Shown: in pieces, positions 34,155 through 43,103 of the stretch
Layout of the letters: each line of letters opens with the position of its first letter
Position numbering within the stretch: position 1 is the stretch's first letter
Assembly: GCA_934234215.1 (NCBI GenBank)
Contig: CAKQHB010000005.1
Coordinates: 62,001 to 126,000 of the forward strand
From: an uncultured Cuneatibacter sp.
Lineage (GTDB): Bacteria; Bacillota; Clostridia; Lachnospirales; Lachnospiraceae
DNA length: 64,000 nucleotides
Reading direction: 5' to 3'
The notes under the pieces: generated by a model
Seen by the model: the letters and a program-made list of their open reading frames with translations, nothing else
Told to the model about the DNA's origin: nothing
Database searches by the model: none
Made by a program: the position numbers and the translations under genes

Positions 34155-34230
34155 GCTCCGCGTGGATGCGCAGTGATTCTGAAAAGAATATGTCAGCTTA
34201 TGCTGACCAGAATCACGCGCCAAGTCTCAC

Positions 34231-35601
34231 TCACGTTCGACTTGATTTTGATTTTCCCAGCTCTTTCCACACCGTGGCAAGCATTGTCAAAAAGCACGCC
34301 AGTCCACCGATCGCATTGGAGATCGGCTCTGCTGCAAATACACCGGTCACGCCCAGTCCTCCGATGTGGGGCAGCAGGAATGTCAGCGGCACAACGATAA
34401 TGACTTTTCGAAGCAGGGAGAAAAAGATCGCCTGCTTCTTTTTATTTAATGACTTAAAGACGGACTGTGCGCTGTACATCAGTGCCTGAAATACAAATGC
34501 AAAGAAGTAGGTGTGCAGCGCCGGAATCGTCACACCCAGTAGCGTCTCGTCACTGTTGAAAACGCCAATGAACATCGCCGGAAGCAGCAGAATCAGTACC
34601 CAAACAACTGCCGTGTATCCCACCGCCGCGATCGTCACGGATACAATGGCTTTTTTGACGCCTTTGTAATTGCCGGAGCCATAGTTATAACTCATAACCG
34701 GGGACGCACCCTCTGTCATGGCATGCACTGGCGTATCCAGTACCTGACGTACCGAATTCACGATCGTCATTGCAGAAATATAAATATCGCCGCCAAATAC
34801 ACCCAGCATATTATTCGCACAGATCTGCACCAGACTGTTCGTACACTGCATGACAAAGCTGGCGCTGCCAAGTCCCACAATATTCAGCGCACGTTTTCGG
34901 CTGAACATGCCTCTGCGGAATTTCAGACTCAGCTCTGCCTTGCCGCTGGTCAGAAAACGCAGTACAAACACGGCGGAAATAAACTGAGAAATGATCGTTG
35001 CCAATGCCGCGCCGGACACGCCCATATGCAGTACAAAAATAAAAATCGGATCTAGTACGATATTAAAGATGGCGCCGAGAAAAATGGTCGTCATGCCCAC
35101 ATTTGCGAAGCCCTGAGCATTGATGAACGGATTCAGGCCGAGACCGATCATCGAGAACACGGTTCCGCACATATAAATCCGCATGTATGGCTCCGCATAT
35201 TTCATCGATGCCTCCGATGCGCCAAACAGATGCAGCAGCGGTCTGCAAAAGGCGATTCCGATCACCGTCAGTGCAATACCGGTGCCCAGCAGCAAATAAA
35301 ACGAAGTGTTCATTAAATTTTCCGCCTCTTCGGTGTTGCCCTTGCCTCGCTCAATGGAGCAAAGCGGAGAACCGCCGGAACCGTACATATTCGTAAACGC
35401 TGTGATAATCGCAATGATCGGGAAGCACAGTCCCAACGCTCCCAGTGCCATCGTGCCGGTCTCCGGAATCCTGCCGATGTAAATACGATCCACAATGTTG
35501 TATAACAAATTCAAGATCTGTGCCACCAGCATCGGCGCTGCAACGCTGACGATATTTTTTATGATCTTTCCCTCCGAAAAATCAATCTGTTTTGCTCTCA
35601 T
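34231..35601 (-). CDS. MATE family exporter
   Basis: A 456-aa membrane protein with about 12 segments and duplicated halves. Marks are PMLVAQILNLLYNIVDRIYIG, YGSGGSPLCSIERGKGN and GSASFVMQCTNSLVQICANN. It is closer to the DinF/YeeO-like MATE group than the other MATE gene in this window. The start at 35601 overlaps the araC gene by 20 bp, so both are made from one message. It may export a product linked to the AraC signal (inference). Confidence 0.88.
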   Translation of the reverse strand: MRAKQIDFSEGKIIKNIVSVAAPMLVAQILNLLYNIVDRIYIGRIPETGTMALGALGLCFPIIAIITAFTNMYGSGGSPLCSIERGKGNTEEAENLMNTSFYLLLGTGIALTVIGIAFCRPLLHLFGASEASMKYAEPYMRIYMCGTVFSMIGLGLNPFINAQGFANVGMTTIFLGAIFNIVLDPIFIFVLHMGVSGAALATIISQFISAVFVLRFLTSGKAELSLKFRRGMFSRKRALNIVGLGSASFVMQCTNSLVQICANNMLGVFGGDIYISAMTIVNSVRQVLDTPVHAMTEGASPVMSYNYGSGNYKGVKKAIVSVTIAAVGYTAVVWVLILLLPAMFIGVFNSDETLLGVTIPALHTYFFAFVFQALMYSAQSVFKSLNKKKQAIFFSLLRKVIIVVPLTFLLPHIGGLGVTGVFAAEPISNAIGGLACFLTMLATVWKELGKSKSSRT

Positions 35602-36403
35602 AACTTTTTTCCCCATTCTCTCTGTCATAAATCTGCTTTCGCGCATACTCTCTCGGCGAACATCCGCAGCATTCCCGGAAATACCTTGAGAAATGATACA
35701 GATTGCGGAATCCCGCCTGCTCCGCCACCTGCTGCACCTGCATGGATTCATTCGTCAGTAAATACTTTGCCAGATCCAATCTCGCCTTCTGCAGATCCGC
35801 CTTCGGCGTTGTGTGAAAAAACTGCTGATACAGCGAGTGAAACTGGCTCTTTCCAAAGCCAACCACCTCGCACATCTGCTCTACACTCCAGTTCTGCTCG
35901 CAGGATTCCAGTACCCGCAGCCGCAGATCCGAAAACTTTCGATAGACATCCTGATTTTCGGAGGCTGCACTCTGCTCCGCACTGTCTCTGCCGATCAGCA
36001 AGAACAACTGCTCCAACAACATATTCATCTGGATCTCATAATACGGCGGCTGTGTCAGATACTCTCTGCTGATCCGCTTCATCTGCTGCTGCAGCTCCTC
36101 GGTATTCTGCGGATAAAACACCTCATTGCACGGAATCCGGTACTGTTCAAACAGCTCCGGCATCGTGCAGTCAAAATGCACATAGCTATTCTGAAACGCG
36201 CCCACTGCCTGATAATCCTGCGGCGTTCCCGGCGTGTACAAAATGCACGCTCCCGGCTTTGCAAGCTTCGTCCCGCTCTCCAGCCGGACTTCCATCTCTG
36301 TCAGAAATAACAGGAACAGATAATCCATACGCCCCGCCGGGCGATAAATCTGATCCCGGTCCGGATTCACCGCATTGTACGAGCAATAATGCATCGAAAA
36401 CAT
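35582..36403 (-). CDS. AraC family transcription regulator
   Basis: A 273-aa regulator. Residues about 1-150 are a cupin-like ligand domain (PGACILYTPGTPQDYQ, SYVHFDC). Residues about 170-265 hold two helix-turn-helix motifs (WSVEQMCEVVGFGKSQFHSL and VQQVAEQAGFRNLYHFSRYF, then SPREYARKQ). It lies divergent from the GH51 gene, with a direct-repeat site between them. It most likely senses arabinose or an arabino-oligosaccharide and activates the GH51 gene (inference). Start ATG after GGAG. Confidence 0.92.
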   Translation of the reverse strand: MFSMHYCSYNAVNPDRDQIYRPAGRMDYLFLLFLTEMEVRLESGTKLAKPGACILYTPGTPQDYQAVGAFQNSYVHFDCTMPELFEQYRIPCNEVFYPQNTEELQQQMKRISREYLTQPPYYEIQMNMLLEQLFLLIGRDSAEQSAASENQDVYRKFSDLRLRVLESCEQNWSVEQMCEVVGFGKSQFHSLYQQFFHTTPKADLQKARLDLAKYLLTNESMQVQQVAEQAGFRNLYHFSRYFRECCGCSPREYARKQIYDRENGEKSYESKTD

Positions 36404-36457
36404 AATCTTTCTCCATCTGAAGGTGCCACTTTTTCCGACACCTTCTCCTGCTTTTTT

Positions 36458-36485
36458 ATTGTAGCAGATTCGGAGGAAAAGTCAA
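36458..36485 (-). promoter_or_regulatory. promoter of araC-MATE
   Basis: Minus strand: TTGACT (36480-36485), 16 bp, TACAAT (36458-36463). One operator repeat lies inside its spacer, which suggests autoregulation. Confidence 0.6.
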
Positions 36486-36501
36486 ATGTGTCGGAGGAAA
36501 A
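36470..36501. promoter_or_regulatory. AraC-type operator, direct repeats 21 bp apart
   Basis: TCGGAGGAAAA occurs at 36470-36480 and again at 36491-36501. The centre spacing of 21 bp is two DNA turns, as for AraC-family sites. The right copy ends 4 bp before the -35 box of the GH51 promoter. A related inverted copy (TTTTTCCGACA) is near 36430-36440. Confidence 0.7.
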
Positions 36502-36505
36502 CGAG

Positions 36506-36534
36506 TTGTATCTCTGCTGTATTTTTTCTATACT
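36506..36534 (+). promoter_or_regulatory. promoter of the GH51 gene
   Basis: TTGTAT (36506-36511), 17 bp, TATACT (36529-36534), directly next to the operator repeats. Confidence 0.7.
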
Positions 36535-36542
36535 TGCCTTAA

Positions 36543-38084
<1,542 letters not shown>

Positions 38085-38091
38085 ACGTTAT

Positions 38092-38176
38092 CCGCCATTC
38101 GCGCCAACTCGTCTACGACTCAGACAGGGCGCTCGGTGGCGGTCAGCACAGATTCCATTACGAGATACTCGTAATG
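38092..38176. repeat. two stem-loops in the GH51 3' region
   Basis: First stem: CCGCCA (38092) with TGGCGG (to 38142), inner GCGCC/GGCGC. Second: CATTACGAG-ATA-CTCGTAATG (38156-38176), perfect. They precede the terminator. The look is of a dispersed intergenic repeat, but only one copy is in view. Confidence 0.5.
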
Positions 38177-38220
38177 ACTTCGCGTTTCTTGGTGATTTGT
38201 TCTTTTTTCGCCAAAATACT

Positions 38221-38262
38221 GTCTGCCGCTGATTTGTACAACCAACGGCAGACTTTCTTTTG
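38221..38262 (+). terminator. terminator of the GH51 gene
   Basis: GTCTGCCG (38221-38228) and CGGCAGAC (38246-38253), followed by a T-rich run. Confidence 0.8.
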
Positions 38263-38317
38263 TTTTACTATCTCATGGCTTTATTTATCTACATGTTACT
38301 CCGATTTTTCGGTTCAT

Positions 38318-39139
38318 TCAACTTCTCCGCCCCAGCTCCCACATCGCAAGTCCGGCTGCGACTGCCACATTCAGCGAATCCACGCCGTTCATCATCGGAA
38401 TTTTTGCCACATGATCCACTGCCTGGATTGTACTTTCCGCCAGTCCCTGTCCTTCATTTCCCATGAAGATTGCCAGACGATCCATCTGTTTTAATTTCGG
38501 GTCGTCGATGCGGATGTTGTCTTCCCGGAGCGCCATTGCAACCGTTTCAAAACCTTCCTGTTTCAGCAAATTCACCCCCTGCTCTTTCCACTGTGCTTCG
38601 CTGTAGCACATATATGCCCACGGAATCAGCAGTGCATTACCAACACTGACACGCATTGCACGGCGATACAGCGGATCCACACAAGCCGGTGACAGGATCA
38701 CCGCGTCGATGCCAAATGCAGCTGCGCTGCGGAAGATTGCGCCGATGTTTGTCGGATTTTCCACATCCTCCAGCACAACGATTCGTTTCGCATCCCGAAG
38801 GATTTCTTTGTAATCGGACGGCTTCTTTCTGCGCATGGCACAGGAAATCCCGCCGGTCAGCACATAGCCAAATTCCTTTTTCGCTGCATCCGGATCTACC
38901 ACATAGATTGGCACATCTCCAACGCGATCCAACAGTTCATCTTTTAACATCTTCTCGGTACACACAACGCTGAGCGGTTCATAGCCTTGACGCAGTGCAA
39001 TGTCGATCACATTTCGACTCTCTGCGATGAAGATTCCCGGTTCCGGCTCATAGTACCGCAGCAGATGAATTTCTTTATTTCCAACGTACCACTCCAGCTC
39101 CGGGAGCTGTGCGGACTCTGCATAGATGATATTTCTCAT
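38318..39139 (-). CDS. TrmH/SpoU family RNA methyltransferase
   Basis: A 273-aa SPOUT enzyme for 2'-O-methylation of tRNA or rRNA. Its knot motifs are ENPTNIGAIFRSAAAFGIDA, FMGNEGQGL and IPMMNGVDSLNVAVAAG. An N-terminal substrate-binding region (about 1-110) precedes them. The exact RNA target is not clear. It has its own near-perfect promoter and stands alone. Confidence 0.92.
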   Translation of the reverse strand: MRNIIYAESAQLPELEWYVGNKEIHLLRYYEPEPGIFIAESRNVIDIALRQGYEPLSVVCTEKMLKDELLDRVGDVPIYVVDPDAAKKEFGYVLTGGISCAMRRKKPSDYKEILRDAKRIVVLEDVENPTNIGAIFRSAAAFGIDAVILSPACVDPLYRRAMRVSVGNALLIPWAYMCYSEAQWKEQGVNLLKQEGFETVAMALREDNIRIDDPKLKQMDRLAIFMGNEGQGLAESTIQAVDHVAKIPMMNGVDSLNVAVAAGLAMWELGRRS

Positions 39140-39186
39140 AGTTTTCCCTCATATCTACTTTTTTCGAACCATTTCACAATATGTGT

Positions 39187-39216
39187 ATTATACTCTTTCC
39201 CCGCATTTTCTGTCAA
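39187..39216 (-). promoter_or_regulatory. consensus promoter of the TrmH-type gene
   Basis: Minus strand: TTGACA (39211-39216), 18 bp, TATAAT (39187-39192). Confidence 0.75.
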
Positions 39217-39237
39217 TTTGAGAATCCAAGCACAAAA

Positions 39238-39270
39238 ATTTAGCGGCATCAACACTCTGCTGATGCCGCC
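39238..39270 (-). terminator. terminator of the alpha/beta hydrolase gene
   Basis: Minus-strand GGCATCA/TGATGCC hairpin extended by GCGG pairing, followed by TAAATTTTTG. It lies within 6 bp of the hydrolase stop. Confidence 0.65.
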
Positions 39271-39274
39271 ATTT

Positions 39275-40048
39275 CTATTCTTTTCGGAAGGACAATTCCG
39301 GCAGTCGATCCTGTTCCATCACACTTCGCAACATGTCTGCAAATCCCTTCGGATCGGTGATCTGATACTGCATATGATTGTGTCCCTCAAAAATCGGGAA
39401 GTTTCCCTGCGGATATGCTTTTTGCACTGCATCCCGATATTTGAAATGATCTTCAATGCTGCCAAATTCGAAATACGTGCGCCGCTGCATTTCTTCTGAC
39501 AATGCCGGAAACGGCTTGTCCTCCAGACTGTCCGCCATCTGCCTGCGCATATTTTTGTATGTCAGCGCCTCTCCTGCCGCAATAAAATACGGCTTGATCG
39601 CATCGTCATCGCACCACATGATTTTCTTTAATGTGCCGCCCTTTGACCAGTACAGGCTCTTGATCGCCAGATACAAAAACGGCACCATGATCCGTCTCGT
39701 TCCCCTTCCGATCTGTGCAAACTGTCCTCCGTCAAAAAACACATGCCCAACAGGAATCTTGGTCTTTGCCAGATATGCCATCGCAAGATCCGCTCCAATT
39801 GAGGATGCCACCACAAGCGCCAGTTCTGTTACACCCTGCTTCTGCAGGAATGCTTCCACCTGCCGCACTTCATTTTCCTTGCTTAAATACTTCTGTCCTG
39901 CGCAGTACACCGTCGAGGTCGGTAGAATGCAAAAATAATGATCCTGCAAGCATCTTGCTACCCGCTCACTGCTGGCACCCGTCACGCCCATTGCATGAAA
40001 AAACAGCACTGCCGGATTTGTCTTCTCTCCAAATGTCTCAAACTTCAT
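39275..40048 (-). CDS. alpha/beta hydrolase
   Basis: A 257-aa alpha/beta-hydrolase fold. VLFFHAMGVTG is the oxyanion region, VVASSIGADLA holds the likely nucleophile Ser (an ASSIG variant of GxSxG), and a late EGHNHMQYQ gives the His. ATG at 40048 has GGAGG at five bases. It lies 38 bp after the LCM-type methyltransferase gene. The substrate is unknown; an esterase or thioesterase role is possible. Confidence 0.75.
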   Translation of the reverse strand: MKFETFGEKTNPAVLFFHAMGVTGASSERVARCLQDHYFCILPTSTVYCAGQKYLSKENEVRQVEAFLQKQGVTELALVVASSIGADLAMAYLAKTKIPVGHVFFDGGQFAQIGRGTRRIMVPFLYLAIKSLYWSKGGTLKKIMWCDDDAIKPYFIAAGEALTYKNMRRQMADSLEDKPFPALSEEMQRRTYFEFGSIEDHFKYRDAVQKAYPQGNFPIFEGHNHMQYQITDPKGFADMLRSVMEQDRLPELSFRKE

Positions 40049-40086
40049 AAAATCCTCCACTTCCAGAGCGCATCCGCGTTTTGCGG

Positions 40087-40872
40087 TTACTTTCTCAGCA
40101 CAACAATTCGATTCGAAATGTTCCGCACTGCCGGAAACTTTCCAAGCACTTTGTAGATTGGCACAAACACTGCCATGCCTTCCACAAGGCTGTGTTCCTC
40201 CACAAACTGAAATCCCGGCAGCAGATCCGCCAGCATCTTGCCTTTTGCGATGCCCCATGTGAACTTCGCTTTGCTGCCCTCGATGGACTTCTCCTTGAAA
40301 CACTTTGCCATCACCGGATTCATTACTTCGACAAATACTTCTGCTTTCGGGAACCGTTTTCCAATTACCGCAAAAATTTTCTTCACATCCGCTTCTGTCA
40401 GATACATCGTCAGTCCTTCGATAATGACAAGCACCGGCACATCTTTCTCTACAATCTTATCGCCCCAGTTCTCCATTGCGGACATCGCGATCTGTGAAAT
40501 TGCACCGCTCTCCGGCAAAAGTTTTTCGCGAACTGCGATTGTCTCCGGCAGATCCAGATTATACCAATGCATATACCCAGTCATACGATAACAACGAGTA
40601 TCCAGACCGCAGGCGATATTTACAACCACTGCATCTGGATGCTTCTCCAGATATGCCTTTACCAGACGATCCAATACGATCGTGCGGGCAATGACACCAC
40701 TGCTCATCGCGGTATCTTTATCCGCCAGCGAGAAATCATAGTCCAGCATATCCACTAATTCCACTGCTTTTTCATCATGGATCACACCTCTCGTCCTTGT
40801 TTCTTTTGCTCTCGCATAAACGGTCTGCAGCATCGTCTCCGGCACACCGGAAAGCGTCATTTTTTCACCCAT
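40087..40872 (-). CDS. class I SAM-dependent methyltransferase, LCM/TcmP family
   Basis: A 261-aa methyltransferase. VVNIACGLDTRCYR is the SAM-binding motif typical of the leucine carboxyl methyltransferase/Tcmp group, followed by YNLDLPETIAVR and VLVIIEGLTMYL. Members O-methylate carboxyl groups on proteins or polyketides, and the target here is unknown. ATG has AGGAGG and AAGGA upstream. It sits between the hydrolase gene and the decayed BAAT-like gene, all in one direction. Confidence 0.87.
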   Translation of the reverse strand: MGEKMTLSGVPETMLQTVYARAKETRTRGVIHDEKAVELVDMLDYDFSLADKDTAMSSGVIARTIVLDRLVKAYLEKHPDAVVVNIACGLDTRCYRMTGYMHWYNLDLPETIAVREKLLPESGAISQIAMSAMENWGDKIVEKDVPVLVIIEGLTMYLTEADVKKIFAVIGKRFPKAEVFVEVMNPVMAKCFKEKSIEGSKAKFTWGIAKGKMLADLLPGFQFVEEHSLVEGMAVFVPIYKVLGKFPAVRNISNRIVVLRK

Positions 40873-40892
40873 CTTTCCTTATTCCTCCTAAC

Positions 40893-41735
40893 TTACTTCC
40901 AGATCTTTTCGATCCACTCAACACATTCCCAACCCATCTGCTCTCATTCTTTTGCGCAGATCTCCGGAAATTGTTTTTCGGATTTTATGAAAAAGCGGAT
41001 TCCTTTTCCGCAATTTTCCAACATCATGTGACTCATCTTCTCAAAACAAATGTGTCTGTGCGGATGGGTGAAATCATATTCTAACAATCGCCCAGTCAAC
41101 TTTTCACAGCTCTCCGCGGAATCCCATACCGTATCTACTTTTGTGGACATCATCAAAATCGGTGCCTGAATCTTTTCTACTGGAATTACCGACTCCGGGA
41201 AAATCTTTTTGCCTCAATTAAGCGGCAGTAGATGAAATTCTCCTGCCTCCCGAAATAATTTTAATGCATTGTACTGACGCTGTGTATATGCGGTGTACGG
41301 CAGCTCTTTTCCATTCCACGTCCAGCAGCTGTGCCCCGCCGGTTGTCCATTCACAAGACCTTCGCTGTAAAACCACGATGGCGTTTTTACAATGACACAC
41401 GCAATTTCCGAGTAATGGATCGCCGCAGCCAGCGCATATTCTGCGCCTTTGGACACCCCTTCGATGCCGATTTTCTGATAGTCTCTCTTTTTCAGCCACG
41501 CCATGACGGTTCCAATCCGCTCCACCGGGATGCGATCCAGTGCCTTTCCGGTGTGCTTTGTCCGAAACAATGCCAACACCAACGCCGGAATCTCATGATC
41601 TGCCAGAAACTTTGCCAACTTTCCTGCGTGTTCCAGACCGCCATCACTGCCGGACATCACGATCATCACTTTGTACTTGCGCCCATGCACTTCATATAAA
41701 ATGCCGTCCCATGTCGGCTGCTCGATTTTCAGCAT
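40893..41735 (-). pseudogene. BAAT-type acyl-CoA thioester hydrolase/lyase gene with two in-frame TGA codons
   Basis: One reading frame of 281 codons, ATG at 41735 to TAA at 40893. It encodes a BAAT C-terminal-like alpha/beta hydrolase: VMIVMSGSDGG, IGIEGVSKGAEYALAAA (nucleophile Ser), PVEKIQAPILMMSTKVDTVW (Asp) and CFEKMSHMM (His). The frame is broken by TGA at 41214-41216 and by TGA near 40944-40946, with homologous-looking sequence continuing in frame after each (GKKIFPESVIPVEKI; EQMGWECVEWIEKIWK). Both fit CGA or TGG changed to TGA. There is no frameshift. Probably a recently inactivated gene. Confidence 0.75.
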
Positions 41736-41739
41736 GCAC

Positions 41740-41943
41740 CTACCTCCTCAGTCTCTTGAGTGATTTTGTGTAAGAAATTCCAAGGCAAGTACACATGCCC
41801 CCATAAACCGCCAGCAATGCGCTCAAAATCCAGATCCATCCGCAAACATTTTTTCCAAGCACAAGCGCCACAACAAATATGATCCAACTGAGGATCGCTC
41901 CCGGAATCATCGGACGGCGGATTTTTTCACAGATAGTTAGCAT
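41740..41943 (-). CDS. small two-segment membrane protein
   Basis: A 67-aa protein with two hydrophobic segments (about 12-32 and 35-55) and a basic C terminus (KSLKRLRR). It ends 4 bp before the BAAT-like gene, so it led that operon. No family recognised. The ATG lies inside the palindrome GTTAGC-AAAT-GCTAAC and lacks a clear ribosome site; predicted transcription starts only about 15 bases upstream. Confidence 0.5.
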   Translation of the reverse strand: MLTICEKIRRPMIPGAILSWIIFVVALVLGKNVCGWIWILSALLAVYGGMCTCLGISYTKSLKRLRR

Positions 41944-41951
41944 TTGCTAAC
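41936..41951. promoter_or_regulatory. palindrome over the start codon, possible operator
   Basis: GTTAGC-N4-GCTAAC, perfect 6-bp arms, just downstream of a promoter (TTGTAA 41985-41990, 17 bp, TACGAT 41962-41967, minus strand). Position suits a repressor site. Confidence 0.5.
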
Positions 41952-42022
41952 TTATAGATATATCGTAGCACGAAAGGGGAGACATTACAAGATTTTCTGA
42001 GCACGTTCTCCATGTTTAAACA

Positions 42023-42053
42023 GAAAAAGAGCCTTGGAAAAATCCAAAGCTCT
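42023..42053 (-). terminator. terminator of the microprotein gene
   Basis: Minus-strand AGAGC-T-TTGGA..TCCAA-G-GCTCT with a T run. The stem begins at the stop codon of the 29-aa ORF. Confidence 0.8.
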
Positions 42054-42141
42054 AAAGTTTCAATATGATGGGTTCGACAGGTTGCTTATCACTTCCGAAA
42101 CTCCAAAGAATCTCCTCTGTGAACGGTTTACTAAAGTTCAT
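42052..42141 (-). CDS. 29-aa microprotein, own transcription unit
   Basis: ATG at 42141 follows GAGG by five bases. The 29 codons begin MNFSKPFTEE, continue ILWSFGSDK and end QPVEPIILKL, stop TAG at 42052. A perfect sigma-A promoter lies about 34 bases upstream and a strong terminator overlaps the stop, so the message is only about 140 nt. The peptide has no signal sequence, no Cys and roughly balanced charge, with a hydrophobic C terminus. I recognise no family. It could be a signalling peptide, a small regulator, or an RNA whose ORF is incidental. Confidence 0.6.
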   Translation of the reverse strand: MNFSKPFTEEILWSFGSDKQPVEPIILKL

Positions 42142-42174
42142 TAGCGCCTCACAACCACAATCCCATTAACATCT

Positions 42175-42202
42175 ATTATATGTATTTTGCAGAAAATGTC
42201 AA
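42175..42202 (-). promoter_or_regulatory. perfect consensus promoter of the microprotein gene
   Basis: Minus strand: TTGACA (42197-42202), 16 bp, TATAAT (42175-42180). Both hexamers match the sigma-A consensus exactly. Confidence 0.85.
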
Positions 42203-42261
42203 TGGCTTTTACTTTAAAATTTTAAAACTTATAAAATTCTGTAAATCAATTTTCTGTTTTC

Positions 42262-43077
42262 TCAATGTCCAAATTCATTTCTATAATCTTTTACAAACGT
42301 TTCTACGATTCCATCGTACTGATCTTTTACTTCCTCCCAATGCGCATCCAAAAATGGAATCAGCAGTTTTCTCTCATGCATGATTTTCATTGGTTTAAAG
42401 TATTCTGCGACTTTCTCTACTCCATAATGAAACTCACTCTGCATATAATAATAGACATCATTCAACATTGGATACCTCAATACCAAATCAACTAACTCAT
42501 CGTCTGTAACATCCTCTAATACATTTTCCGGAGCATCGCAGACTGCATGTTTTCCATCCGTTGACAATAGAAACCACTTATCCGAGGCTGTTTCCGACGT
42601 AAGCGGATACTCATACCGTCCTGTCTCCGCATTCCGCTTCCATTCCACATCCAACAATGTGCGATATGGCTTCAAAATTTCCGAATCTACAACTTTCCCT
42701 CCGAAAGATTCTTTCCATCCTTGATATTCCGTCAGGAACGTCTCCTTTTCCTCGTCTGTTGCAACGCATTCACGATTTCCGAGAAGTTCTTTCATCGTAA
42801 TCACATCAACACCACCAAACACATCCCGCTCCACTGCTTCCCGGAACGCTGGATATTTCTCTACCATCAGAGAAATCCCGATTGGAATATTCAAAGTATA
42901 ATCTTCATTGGAATAATACCACATCTCGCTCAGATTCACTTCCGACAACACCGCTATCCGCAATTCATCATCCGACATTTCTTGTGGTGTTCTTTTCTTC
43001 TCCTGACATCCCACAATACATAACAAAAGAATCAGAACGCATAACATGCATATGCTGATTTTGTGATGTTTACTCAT
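42262..43077 (-). CDS. predicted lipoprotein with internal repeat
   Basis: A 271-aa protein with a lipoprotein signal (MSKHHK, hydrophobic core, CIVGC as lipobox; Cys about residue 24). Two stretches resemble each other: SDDELRIAVLSEVNLSEMWYY and TDDELVDLVLRYPMLNDVYY, each followed by a helical segment ending in REAVER or HERKL. This suggests a duplicated domain. ATG at 43077 has GAGGGAG upstream. It follows the anchored protein gene by 26 bp. No family recognised. Confidence 0.72.
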   Translation of the reverse strand: MSKHHKISICMLCVLILLLCIVGCQEKKRTPQEMSDDELRIAVLSEVNLSEMWYYSNEDYTLNIPIGISLMVEKYPAFREAVERDVFGGVDVITMKELLGNRECVATDEEKETFLTEYQGWKESFGGKVVDSEILKPYRTLLDVEWKRNAETGRYEYPLTSETASDKWFLLSTDGKHAVCDAPENVLEDVTDDELVDLVLRYPMLNDVYYYMQSEFHYGVEKVAEYFKPMKIMHERKLLIPFLDAHWEEVKDQYDGIVETFVKDYRNEFGH

Positions 43078-43103
43078 CATAACTCCCTCTACTTTCATTC
43101 AAA

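Noticed and set aside
41214..41216. Selenocysteine at the in-frame TGA of the BAAT-like gene
   Set aside because: No convincing SECIS hairpin follows, the site is not a catalytic position, and a second TGA occurs later.
42052..42141. Small SRP (4.5S-like) RNA, because of TTTCGGAAGTGATAAGCA
   Set aside because: The flanking stems do not pair as in SRP domain IV, while a clean ORF with ribosome site explains the sequence better.
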